Both the position numbers and the translations under genes were made by a program. Below are positions 1 through 6,549 of a DNA stretch of 8,503 nt, one piece after another (the stretch's first letter is position 1; every line of letters starts with the position of its first letter). The notes beneath the pieces were generated by a model. The model saw nothing but the letters and a program-made list of their open reading frames with translations, did no database searches and was not told where the DNA came from. This DNA comes from Chromatiaceae bacterium (GTDB lineage Bacteria; Pseudomonadota; Gammaproteobacteria; Chromatiales; Chromatiaceae): positions 1 through 8,503 of the forward strand of contig JAFGTZ010000279.1 in assembly GCA_016938795.1 (NCBI GenBank), given 5' to 3'.

Positions 1-546
1 GCGGATCGCTTCATCAAGCTCTATCCGCTCAACCCCTTTGTGGATTACGCCTATTACCTCAAGGGTATCGTCAACTACAACCGCAGCGTCGGCTTTCTCG
101 ACCGCTACATCCCCACCGATCCCTCGCAGCGCGATCCCGGCTCGGCGCTCGACGCCTTCGAGGATTTCGCGCGCCTGATCGAGCGCTTTCCCAGCAGCAA
201 ATATGCCGAGGACGCACGCCAGCGCATGCTCTATCTGCGCAACAATCTCGCCCGCCACGAGGTAAACGTGGCGCGCTATTACATGAAGCGCAACGCCTAT
301 CTCGCCGCCGCCAACCGCGCGAATTACGTCATCGAGCACTACCAGCGCACCAGCGCGGTGGAGGATGCCCTGCTGGTGCTGATCGAGGCCTACCGGGCGC
401 TTGGCAAGGCCGATCTGGTCGCCGACGCCAAGCGCGTGCTTGAGGTCAATCGCGCAGCAGGGCGCTTCATCGAAGATACGCCCGAGCCCGATGAAATCAG
501 CCTTTCGCGCAAGATCTGGGACTCGCTGAAACTCGACGAGAACTGA
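1..546 (+). CDS. bamD: Outer membrane protein assembly factor BamD, 3' part (5' end outside window)
   Basis: BamD (older names ComL, YfiO) is the essential TPR lipoprotein of the BAM complex. It works on the periplasmic face of the outer membrane, where it helps recruit and fold beta-barrel proteins. The reading frame is open from base 1, so this is a C-terminal piece of 181 residues; the lipobox and first TPRs lie outside. Visible hallmarks are VDYAYYLKG (residues 14-22 of the fragment), then the RDPGSALDAFEDF and ERFPSSKYAEDA segments of a TPR, and NVARYYMKRNAYLAA in the next one. All are typical of BamD, and the acidic C-terminal tail also fits. A GTG at 40 is an internal Val, not a start, because family similarity continues upstream of it. 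The gene converges on glnB, with 54 bp between the stop codons. Nothing looks damaged. Confidence 0.93.
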   Translation, partial: ADRFIKLYPLNPFVDYAYYLKGIVNYNRSVGFLDRYIPTDPSQRDPGSALDAFEDFARLIERFPSSKYAEDARQRMLYLRNNLARHEVNVARYYMKRNAYLAAANRANYVIEHYQRTSAVEDALLVLIEAYRALGKADLVADAKRVLEVNRAAGRFIEDTPEPDEISLSRKIWDSLKLDEN

Positions 547-553
547 GCGCGCC

Positions 554-582
554 CGGGCGGGAACACAGCTGCATCCCGCCCG
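554..582. terminator. Hairpin between convergent bamD and glnB, possible bidirectional terminator
   Basis: A perfect 9-bp inverted repeat, CGGGCGGGA (554-562) and TCCCGCCCG (574-582), with an 11-nt loop lies in the 54-bp gap between two converging genes. Position and stem strength suit a shared transcription terminator. Neither side has a T-run, so it is not a classical intrinsic terminator and may only stabilise 3' ends or act together with Rho. Confidence 0.45.
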
Positions 583-600
583 CCCCCGTCCTCGGCGTCC

Positions 601-939
601 CTAGATCGCCGCCTCGTCTTCCTCGCCGGTGCGAATGCGCACCACCCGCTCGACATCGGACACGAAGATCTTGCCATCGCCAATCTTGCCGGTGCGCGCC
701 GAGGTCATGATGGCGTTGATACAGGCATCGAGCTGCTCATCGGCCAGGATCAGCTCAATCTTCACCTTGGGCAGAAAATCGACCACATATTCCGCGCCCC
801 GATAGAGTTCGGTATGTCCCTTTTGACGACCGAAGCCCTTGACTTCGATGGCCGTCATGCCGGTAATGCCCGCCGCCGAGAGTGCCTCGCGCACGTCGTC
901 GAGCTTGAAGGGCTTGATGATGGCTTCGACCTTTTTCAT
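601..939 (-). CDS. glnB: Nitrogen regulatory protein PII (GlnB)
   Basis: This is a trimeric cytoplasmic signal protein that binds ATP/ADP and 2-oxoglutarate, is uridylylated by GlnD in response to low glutamine, and controls GlnE, NtrB and other targets. The 112-residue length is exactly that of the family. The T-loop reads GFGRQKGHTELYRGAEYVVD with the uridylylation site at Tyr51. The second signature, TGKIGDGKIFV, and the C-terminal RIRTGEEDEAAI are intact. Asp54 and the EED(D/E)AAI tail resemble GlnB rather than GlnK, and no amtB lies next to it. The ATG at 937-939 is preceded by GGAG with a 6-nt spacer. It sits downstream of nadE on the same strand but has a gap of 86 bp with its own strong -10, so it is probably transcribed independently as well as by any readthrough from the sucCD-nadE operon. 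Confidence 0.96.
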   Translation of the reverse strand: MKKVEAIIKPFKLDDVREALSAAGITGMTAIEVKGFGRQKGHTELYRGAEYVVDFLPKVKIELILADEQLDACINAIMTSARTGKIGDGKIFVSDVERVVRIRTGEEDEAAI

Positions 940-945
940 CGGGTT

Positions 946-949
946 CTCC
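946..949 (-). promoter_or_regulatory. Shine-Dalgarno of glnB
   Basis: GGAG on the minus strand lies 6 nt before the ATG at 937-939. It settles that ATG as the start against longer in-frame or frame-shifted alternatives. Confidence 0.7.
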
Positions 950-960
950 AGAGTGTGAAG

Positions 961-994
961 TGTGACGGCAAAACGTCACATTATAGTGATGACG
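961..994. promoter_or_regulatory. TGACG half-site cluster overlapping the glnB promoter (candidate operator)
   Basis: On the plus strand, TGTGACG (961-967) and CGTCACA (974-980) form a perfect 7-bp inverted repeat with a 6-nt centre. A third TGACG sits at 990-994 and forms a second inverted repeat, CGTCA-N11-TGACG, which spans the -10 box at 980-985. TCAC/GTGA also flank the -10 directly (976-979 and 986-989). Such an array straddling the -10 and start point would suit a repressor. The 961-980 repeat could instead form a hairpin at the 5' end of the glnB mRNA. The regulator is not identified: spacing does not fit CRP (TGTGA-N6-TCACA). Confidence 0.4.
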
Positions 995-1009
995 CCAAGC
1001 GCCGATAAA
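980..1009 (-). promoter_or_regulatory. Probable sigma70 promoter of glnB
   Basis: On the minus strand a perfect TATAAT -10 (980-985) lies 40 nt upstream of the glnB start codon. The -35 region is poor: TTTATC (1004-1009) at an 18-nt spacing, or TTATCG one base closer. The start point would fall near 973. A strong -10 with a weak -35 is consistent with an activated or tightly regulated promoter. Confidence 0.6.
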
Positions 1010-1025
1010 GGTTCGCCATCCGCGC

Positions 1026-2654
1026 TCAGAAGCCGCTGGTGATGGGATAGCGCCGATCACGCCCGAAGGCCCGCTCGGAGATACGCACGCCGGGCGGCGC
1101 CTGACGCCGTTTATACTCACTGCGATCAACCAAACGCGCCACCCGGCGCACTACCGCCTCCTCGAAGCCTTGAGCCACGATGGCCTCGATACCCTCGTCC
1201 TGCTCGACATAGCGCCGCAGGATGGCATCGAGTGTCTCATAGGGCGGTAGACTGTCCTGATCGGTCTGATCGGGACGCAGCTCAGCCGAGGGCGCGCGGC
1301 TGAGCACCCGCTCGGGAATCACCGCCTCGCCGAGGCTGTTGCGATAGCGCGCCAGCCGATACACCAGCAGCTTGGGCACATCCTTGATGGGCGCAAAGCC
1401 GCCGGCCATGTCGCCATAGAGTGTGGCATAGCCCACCGCCATCTCACTCTTGTTGCCCGTGGTCAGCAGCAGATGGCCGCGCTTGTTGCTGATCGCCATG
1501 AGCAGCACCCCGCGACAGCGCGCCTGCAGATTCTCCTCGGTGACATCCGGCGCGGCGCCTTCGAAAAGCGGTTCGAGCAGATCCAGAAAGCTGCGGAAGG
1601 CCGGCTCAATAGGGACAAGGTGCGCCCGAACACCCAGCCGGCGCGCCTGTTCCTCGGCATCCTCGATGCTCATGCTGGCCGTGTAGCGCGAGGGCATGAG
1701 CACCGCCTCCACCCGCTCGGGGCCGAGTGCATCCACCGCGACAGCCAGGGTCAGGGCCGAATCAACCCCGCCCGAGAGCCCAAGCACCGCGCCCGAAAAG
1801 CCGTTCTTGCGCACATAGTCACGCACTCCCAACACCAGCGCCGCATAGATGGAGGCATCGCTCTCGGGGTGGACGCGCTCGGCATCGCGTGCATGCACGG
1901 CACTGGGTTGAGCCGAGGCGGTGATCTCCAGATCGAGCCCATACTCCTCGAAACTTGGCGCGCGCGCCACCACGCTACCGCCCGCATCGACTGCGAAGGA
2001 GGCCCCATCGAACACCAGCTCATCCTGTCCGCCAACCAGATTGGCGTAAAGAATGGAGAGCCCCTGCTCACGCGCGCGCCGCTCCAGCAGCGCCTCGCGC
2101 TCGGCGGCCTTGCCGGCGTGAAAAGGCGAGGCGTTGAGATTCACGAGCAGCCGCGCCCCGGCCTCGGCGGCCTGACGACCAGGCTCCTCGTGCCAGATGT
2201 CCTCACACACACTCAAGCCGATGCGCAACCCGCGATGCTCGAAGAGCACCGCCTGGGCGCCGGGCTGGAAATAGCGCTTTTCGTCAAAGACGCTGTAGTT
2301 CGGCAGCACCTGCTTGGCATATTCAACCAGCCGCTCGCCATCGCGCCACACGCCCGCGACATTGAAGAGTCCGCCGAGCGCCGCGCGCGGATAGCCAAGC
2401 ACCAGGGCCAGCCCCTGGGTCGCGGGGCGGATGTGCTCGAGCGCCGCTTCCACCCGCTGCATGAACTCCGGGCGCAGCAGCAGATCCTCGGGCGGATAGC
2501 CGCACAGCGCCAGCTCGGGCAACACCAGCAGATCGACGCCCGCCGCGCGCGCCGCGTCAAGCTCGGCGATGATGCGCTCGGCATTGCCGGCAATGTCGCC
2601 CACCAGCGGATTGAATTGCAGGATGCGCGCACGCACGCTTGCCGTTTCGCTCAT
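1026..2654 (-). CDS. nadE: Glutamine-dependent NAD+ synthetase
   Basis: It catalyses the last step of NAD+ synthesis, amidating deamido-NAD+ with ATP and using glutamine as ammonia donor. The protein is 542 residues with two domains. The N-terminal nitrilase-type glutaminase (about 5-245) has a probable catalytic Glu47 (LPELALCGY), Lys114 (AKQVLPNY) and Cys150 (SVCEDIW). The C-terminal synthetase (about 265-542) has the ATP-pyrophosphatase loop SGGVDS (294-299), TTGNKSEMAVGY and the RPDQTDQDSLPPYE segment. The frame stays open to 2966, but that part overlaps sucD. The start at 2654 is set by the ATGA overlap with the sucD stop, by AGGGG 6 nt upstream, and by family similarity starting just after it. 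It is the last gene of the sucC-sucD-nadE operon and is probably coupled to sucD translation. Confidence 0.96.
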   Translation of the reverse strand: MSETASVRARILQFNPLVGDIAGNAERIIAELDAARAAGVDLLVLPELALCGYPPEDLLLRPEFMQRVEAALEHIRPATQGLALVLGYPRAALGGLFNVAGVWRDGERLVEYAKQVLPNYSVFDEKRYFQPGAQAVLFEHRGLRIGLSVCEDIWHEEPGRQAAEAGARLLVNLNASPFHAGKAAEREALLERRAREQGLSILYANLVGGQDELVFDGASFAVDAGGSVVARAPSFEEYGLDLEITASAQPSAVHARDAERVHPESDASIYAALVLGVRDYVRKNGFSGAVLGLSGGVDSALTLAVAVDALGPERVEAVLMPSRYTASMSIEDAEEQARRLGVRAHLVPIEPAFRSFLDLLEPLFEGAAPDVTEENLQARCRGVLLMAISNKRGHLLLTTGNKSEMAVGYATLYGDMAGGFAPIKDVPKLLVYRLARYRNSLGEAVIPERVLSRAPSAELRPDQTDQDSLPPYETLDAILRRYVEQDEGIEAIVAQGFEEAVVRRVARLVDRSEYKRRQAPPGVRISERAFGRDRRYPITSGF

Positions 2655-3535
2655 GACCGTCCCCTCATGCCGAGCAGCTCGGCCATGCGCGCGCCCATCT
2701 CCACCGGCGAGCGCACTGTGGCCACGCCGGCGGCCTCGAGCGCCGCGTATTTGCCTGCGGCGGTGCCCTGCCCGCCGCTGATGATGGCGCCCGCGTGCCC
2801 CATGCGCCGCCCGGGCGGCGCGCTCACCCCGGCAATATAGGCCACCACCGGCTTGGTCACCTGGGCGCGGATGAAGTCGGCCGCGCGCTCCTCGGCACTG
2901 CCGCCGATCTCGCCGACCAGAATGATGCCCTCGGTCTGGGGATCGTTCTCGAAGCGCGCCAGACAATCGACGAAGTCCAGCCCCTGGATGGGATCACCGC
3001 CAATGCCCACACAGGTGCTCTGCCCCAGTCCCGCCGCCGTGGTCTGCCACACCGCCTCGTAGGTCAGGGTGCCCGAGCGCGAGACGATGCCGACCCGCCC
3101 CGGCTGGTGGATATGCCCCGGCATGATGCCGATCTTGCAAGCGCCCGGCGTGATGACGCCCGGACAGTTGGGGCCGATGAGCACTGACTCGTGCGCGGCC
3201 AGGGCCGCCTTGACGCGCAGCATGTCGAGCACCGGAATGCCCTCGGTAATGCAGACGATGACCCGAATCCCGGCCTCCGCCGCCTCCAGAATGGCGGCGG
3301 CGGCGAAGCGCGCCGGCACATAGATCATGGTGGCATCGGCGCCGGTGGCGTCAACCGCCTCGCGCACGCTCTCGAACACCGGGCGCCCGAGATGCTCCTG
3401 CCCGCCCTTGCCGGGCGTGACGCCGCCCACCAGCTGGGTTCCGTAGGCGATGGCCTGCTCGCTGTGAAAGGTGCCCTGCCGCCCAGTGAAGCCCTGGCAG
3501 ATCACGCGCGTCTCGCGATCAATCAGAATGCTCAT
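2651..3535 (-). CDS. sucD: Succinyl-CoA synthetase alpha subunit
   Basis: This is the subunit of the TCA-cycle enzyme that interconverts succinyl-CoA and succinate with substrate-level nucleotide phosphorylation. It binds CoA and carries the phosphohistidine. The 294-residue length is close to the E. coli protein. Visible features are the N-terminal CoA-binding Rossmann domain with CQGFTGRQGTFHSEQAI (about 13-29), the ligase signature SRSGTLTYE (152-160), and the active-site GRRMGHAGAII with His247 counting the initiator Met. Its ATG overlaps the sucC stop in an ATGA and has GGAGG 7 nt upstream, so translation is efficient and likely coupled. Its own stop overlaps the nadE start the same way. 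Nothing key is missing. Confidence 0.97.
   Translation of the reverse strand: MSILIDRETRVICQGFTGRQGTFHSEQAIAYGTQLVGGVTPGKGGQEHLGRPVFESVREAVDATGADATMIYVPARFAAAAILEAAEAGIRVIVCITEGIPVLDMLRVKAALAAHESVLIGPNCPGVITPGACKIGIMPGHIHQPGRVGIVSRSGTLTYEAVWQTTAAGLGQSTCVGIGGDPIQGLDFVDCLARFENDPQTEGIILVGEIGGSAEERAADFIRAQVTKPVVAYIAGVSAPPGRRMGHAGAIISGGQGTAAGKYAALEAAGVATVRSPVEMGARMAELLGMRGRS
2661..2665 (-). promoter_or_regulatory. Shine-Dalgarno of nadE, inside the sucD 3' end
   Basis: AGGGG on the minus strand lies 6 nt before the nadE ATG at 2652-2654, within the last codons of sucD. Together with the ATGA overlap it decides the nadE start in an otherwise much longer open frame. Confidence 0.65.
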
Positions 3536-4704
3536 GCCGCGCCCTCCCCGGCCAGCGCCACCACCCGAGCGGCGGCCTCATCGAGCGAGGCCGCGCTTTC
3601 CAACGCCAGCGCGCTCGCGCCCAGCATGGCCCGCCCTTCCTCGGCGCGGGTGCCTTCGAGACGCACCACCACGGGCACCCGCACCTCAACCTCGCGCATC
3701 GCCTGCAGGATGCCCTCGGCGATCAGATCGCAGCGCACGATACCGCCAAAGATATTCACCAGCACCGCGCGCACCTTGTCATCGGAGAGAATGAGTTTGA
3801 AGGCCTCGGCCACGCGCGCCGCCGTGGTGCCGCCGCCCACGTCGAGAAAGTTTGCCGGCGCCCCGCCATGACGCTGGACCAGGTCCATGGTCGCCATGGC
3901 AAGTCCAGCCCCATTGACCATACAGCCAATGCTGCCGTCCAGTCGAATGTAGTTCAGATCGTGCGCGCGCGCCTGCGCCTCGCGCGCATCCTCCTGACCG
4001 GGATCGCGCAGCGCCGCCAGCTCGAGCTGGCGCCAGAGGGCGTTGTCGTCAATCTCGATCTTGGCATCGAGCGCGAGCAGCTCGCCCGCCTCGGTCACCA
4101 CCAGCGGATTGATCTCGATCAGGCTCGCATCGCTCTCGATGAAGAGCCGCAGCAGGCCGGCGAGCAATGCGCCGAGCGTCGCGCGCTGCGCGCCCTCCAG
4201 CCCCAGCCCCTCGGCCAGGGCGCGCACCGCCTCAGGCTCGGGCTGCTCGCCAAGCGCCACACCGAGACGCAGAATGCGCTCGGGGGTTTGCGCTGCCACC
4301 GTTTCGATGTCCATGCCGCCGGCAGCCGAGGCCACGAACAGCAGGCACTCGTCCTCGCGATCAACCAGGAGGCTCAGATAGAGCTCGCGCGCAATCACCG
4401 GTGGATGCTCAATCAGCAGCGCCTCGACCGGTAGTCCGGCCGCACCGGTCTGTACCGTGGCCAGGGTCGAGCCGAGCAGACGCCGCGCCTCGGCCTCGAC
4501 CCGCTCGGGGCTGTCGGCCAGCACCACGCCGCCGGCCTTGCCGCGCCCGCCCGCGTGTACCTGCGCCTTGACCACCCAGCGCGCGCCACCCAGACGCGCA
4601 CAGGCCGCGCGCGCCTCCTCGGGGCGGCGGATCACCTCGCCCTCGGGCAAGGCAATGCCGTGGGCGCGCAGATAATGTTTGGATTGATATTCGTGTAGTT
4701 TCAT
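3532..4704 (-). CDS. sucC: Succinyl-CoA synthetase beta subunit (ADP/GDP-forming)
   Basis: This is the ATP-grasp subunit of succinyl-CoA synthetase. It binds the nucleotide and succinate and pairs with SucD in the cytoplasm. The length is 390 residues, against 388 in E. coli. It opens with the standard MKLHEYQSKHYL. The ATP-grasp domain shows Lys46 and the glycine loop AGGRGKAGG (51-59). Metal-binding EINPL is at 197-201 (Glu197, Asn199) with Asp213 following. The C-terminal flavodoxin-like ligase domain has the NGAGLAMATMD and NIFGGIVRCDLIAEG segments. First gene of the sucC-sucD-nadE operon. No good Shine-Dalgarno is close to the ATG; AGGG about 15 nt upstream is too distant. The start is nevertheless fixed by the conserved N terminus. 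Nucleotide preference (ADP or GDP) cannot be told from what I can see. Confidence 0.97.
   Translation of the reverse strand: MKLHEYQSKHYLRAHGIALPEGEVIRRPEEARAACARLGGARWVVKAQVHAGGRGKAGGVVLADSPERVEAEARRLLGSTLATVQTGAAGLPVEALLIEHPPVIARELYLSLLVDREDECLLFVASAAGGMDIETVAAQTPERILRLGVALGEQPEPEAVRALAEGLGLEGAQRATLGALLAGLLRLFIESDASLIEINPLVVTEAGELLALDAKIEIDDNALWRQLELAALRDPGQEDAREAQARAHDLNYIRLDGSIGCMVNGAGLAMATMDLVQRHGGAPANFLDVGGGTTAARVAEAFKLILSDDKVRAVLVNIFGGIVRCDLIAEGILQAMREVEVRVPVVVRLEGTRAEEGRAMLGASALALESAASLDEAAARVVALAGEGAA
3543..3547 (-). promoter_or_regulatory. Shine-Dalgarno of sucD, inside the sucC 3' end
   Basis: GGAGG on the minus strand lies 7 nt before the sucD ATG at 3533-3535, inside the last codons of sucC. 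It is a near-consensus site that would allow initiation at sucD in addition to coupling through the ATGA overlap, and could help keep the two subunits in balance. Confidence 0.65.
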
Positions 4705-4758
4705 GCAGAAAGATCGTCGCCCTGTGTCGCGCGCCGGAGAGATGGCCGCATGGGGTCA

Positions 4759-4788
4759 ATTCTGGTCTAATTTCCGCGTTCTTGGCAA
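4759..4788 (-). promoter_or_regulatory. Candidate promoter for the sucC-sucD-nadE operon
   Basis: On the minus strand TTGCCA (4783-4788, five of six matches to the -35 consensus) is followed after 18 nt by CAGAAT (4759-4764, four of six to the -10). The start point would fall about 50 nt upstream of the sucC ATG. It is the best pair I find in the 112-bp gap shared with divergent pilS. On the other strand TCTAAT (4766-4771) could be a pilS -10 but has no convincing -35. Confidence 0.35.
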
Positions 4789-4816
4789 AGCCGCGTCCCT
4801 TTGCGTGCGCCCATTC

Positions 4817-6409
4817 ATGCATTCAGCCATGCCTTCGCCCACCGCCCGCTCGCCCGGACGCTACCCGACCTGGGGTGCGCTGCGCTGGCTCTTTCTGGTG
4901 CGGCTGCTCATGGTGGTGGGCCTGACCCTGGTCTTTTCGCCCGGTCTGCGCGATCCCATGATGCTGCGCGCCGATACCCCCTTCGCCTGGAACGTGCTGC
5001 TCGCCCATGCGGTGGCGGTGCTGGCCAGCGGACTGAGCCTCTATGGACACTGGCCGAGCCGGCTCAATCAGGTGTATCTCGCGGTTTTTGTCGATACCCT
5101 CGCCTTTAGTTTGCTGATGCATGCTGCGGGCGGCATCGCCAGCGGACTGGGCTTGCTGCTGGTGGTGGCGGTGGCCGCCGGCGCGCTCACCATGGAGGGG
5201 CGCCTGTCGCTCCTGTTCGCCGCGCTCGCCTCGCTCGCGGTGATCGCCGAGCAAACCCACGCCACCCTGCGCGGCGAGCCTCCCGCCTTTACCCAGGCGG
5301 GTCTGCTCGGCATGCTGTTCTTTGCCACAGCGATCGCCTCTCAGCTTCTCTATCGGCGCATCCGCACCGCCGAGGCGCTCGCCGAACGACGCCAAATCGA
5401 TCTCGATGATCTGGCCAATCTGAACAACTTCATCATCCAGAACATTGGCATGGGCATTCTAGTCGCCGATGGCGAGCGACGCCCGCGCCTGATGAACCAG
5501 GCCGCCCGCGAGCTGCTCGGACTGAGACGTGCGCCGCGCGACATCCCCCTGGCGCGTTTCGCGCCGGCGCTCGCCGCCTGGCTCGATGAGCACGCCCGCC
5601 CAAGGATGCCGAGCGAGGGAACCCTTGAGTGCAACGGGCGCGCGCTGCGCGTCACGCTCAAGCGTGTGGGACAAGGTCGCGCAAACGGCGTCATCCTCTA
5701 TCTGCGCGATGATCGCGAGGTTCAGGCCGAGGCACAACAGATCAAGCTCGCCGCGCTCGGAACCCTGACCGCCAGTATCGCGCACAATATCCGCAATCCG
5801 CTCAGCGCCATCTCGCACGCCGCGCAGCTTGCCGCCGAGGCGCCGCAGCTCCGGGACGAGGAGCTGCATCTGATCGACATCATTCGGCGCAACAGCGCAC
5901 GCATCGAGGACACGGTGGAGAGCGTACTCCAGATCTCACGCCGCGAGCGCATCCAGCGCGAACCCCTGGCGCTCACCGACTGGCTTGCGGACTTCTGCCA
6001 CGAATTGCGCGAACGCCACCGGCTTCCCCCTGAGCGGCTGCAATTGCGCGATGCGGCATCCGGCTGCCTAGTCGAGACCGATCCGCGCCATCTGCGCCAA
6101 ATACTCGCCAATCTCTGCGAAAACGCCCTCATCCACGCCGGCCCAGCGCCCTGCCTCGACATCCGGCTAGGACTTGAAGACCGTTCGCGCCCTTTCATCG
6201 AAGTCATGGACGACGGCCCTGGCATCGCCGAGGACATTCGCGCCGAGATTTTCAACCCCTTTTTCACCACCAGCGCGAGTGGCAGCGGGCTCGGTCTCTA
6301 CATTGCGCGCACCTTGGCCGAGGCCAACGGTATCACGCTCGACACCTACCCACGTCACCCCCACGGCAGCTGTTTTCGTCTCCTCTTTCCATCGTTGCCG
6401 GCGGCCTAG
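4817..6409 (+). CDS. pilS: PilS-type membrane sensor histidine kinase
   Basis: Sensor kinase of the PilS/PilR system, which in Pseudomonas monitors inner-membrane pilin and controls sigma54-dependent pilA transcription. From the ATG at 4817 it is 530 residues. Six hydrophobic segments lie at about 21-42, 56-76, 83-103, 107-125, 128-146 and 161-179. A PAS-like region follows (about 203-300, NNFIIQNIGMGILVADG). Then comes a HisKA domain with phospho-acceptor His323 in SIAHNIRNPLSAISHAAQL, the N-box LRQILANLCENALIHA (Asn432, Asn436), the G1 box DDGPGI (465-470), the F-box NPFFTT and the G2 box SGSGLGLYIA. The residue after His323 is Asn rather than the usual Glu/Asp. The frame is open back to an ATG at 4703, but that overlaps the sucC start and adds 38 residues unlike PilS; ATG 4829 is a second option. 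pilR follows after an unusually long gap. Confidence 0.88.
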   Translation: MHSAMPSPTARSPGRYPTWGALRWLFLVRLLMVVGLTLVFSPGLRDPMMLRADTPFAWNVLLAHAVAVLASGLSLYGHWPSRLNQVYLAVFVDTLAFSLLMHAAGGIASGLGLLLVVAVAAGALTMEGRLSLLFAALASLAVIAEQTHATLRGEPPAFTQAGLLGMLFFATAIASQLLYRRIRTAEALAERRQIDLDDLANLNNFIIQNIGMGILVADGERRPRLMNQAARELLGLRRAPRDIPLARFAPALAAWLDEHARPRMPSEGTLECNGRALRVTLKRVGQGRANGVILYLRDDREVQAEAQQIKLAALGTLTASIAHNIRNPLSAISHAAQLAAEAPQLRDEELHLIDIIRRNSARIEDTVESVLQISRRERIQREPLALTDWLADFCHELRERHRLPPERLQLRDAASGCLVETDPRHLRQILANLCENALIHAGPAPCLDIRLGLEDRSRPFIEVMDDGPGIAEDIRAEIFNPFFTTSASGSGLGLYIARTLAEANGITLDTYPRHPHGSCFRLLFPSLPAA

Positions 6410-6446
6410 ACGGCCTCCAGACCCTGATGCGCAATGAGTATACACG

Positions 6447-6464
6447 GGGGGATGCACGGGGCGG
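6447..6464 (+). repeat. First copy of an 18-bp imperfect direct repeat
   Basis: GGGGGATGCACGGGGCGG at 6447-6464 matches 6555-6572 at 16 of 18 positions, offset by 108 bp. The second copy lies in the 5' arm of the foldable element at 6550-6650, so this copy could be a remnant of the same element or could compete for pairing with its 3' arm in a readthrough transcript. G-rich composition makes chance similarity possible. Confidence 0.4.
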
Positions 6465-6516
6465 CTCCTTTGCAATGGATCCTGACTCGCTCCCCGACGT
6501 CAAGCGGGATATGCTG

Positions 6517-6525
6517 TGATATAAC
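6517..6525 (+). promoter_or_regulatory. Extended -10 promoter candidate upstream of pilR
   Basis: TGATATAAC provides a TGn extension plus TATAAC, five of six matches to the -10 consensus. There is no recognisable -35 at 16-18 nt upstream, which extended -10 promoters can tolerate. The start point would be near 6531-6534, giving pilR a leader of about 180 nt that contains the whole foldable element at 6550-6650. Confidence 0.45.
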
Positions 6526-6549
6526 CATCGCACATGGATTTTTCGGTGA

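Noticed and set aside
961..980. CRP site upstream of glnB
   Set aside because: TGTGA and TCACA are present but separated by 10 bp instead of 6.
755..1129. Leftward 124-codon frame overlapping glnB and the nadE 3' end
   Set aside because: It is an alternative frame across the glnB promoter and the well-supported glnB and nadE coding sequences.
1473..2840. Long open frame of 455 codons antisense to nadE
   Set aside because: It lies opposite a gene with complete family motifs, its protein is Arg/Ala/His-rich with no recognisable domain, and GC-rich codon usage commonly leaves antisense frames open.
2655..2966. N-terminal extension of NadE to 646 residues
   Set aside because: The extension overlaps sucD entirely and is Arg/Gly-rich. 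The ATG at 2654 has a Shine-Dalgarno and an ATGA overlap, and family similarity begins there.
4703..4816. Earlier pilS start at ATG 4703
   Set aside because: It overlaps the divergent sucC start codon and would consume the whole shared promoter region; the extra 38 residues do not look like the short cytoplasmic N terminus of PilS.
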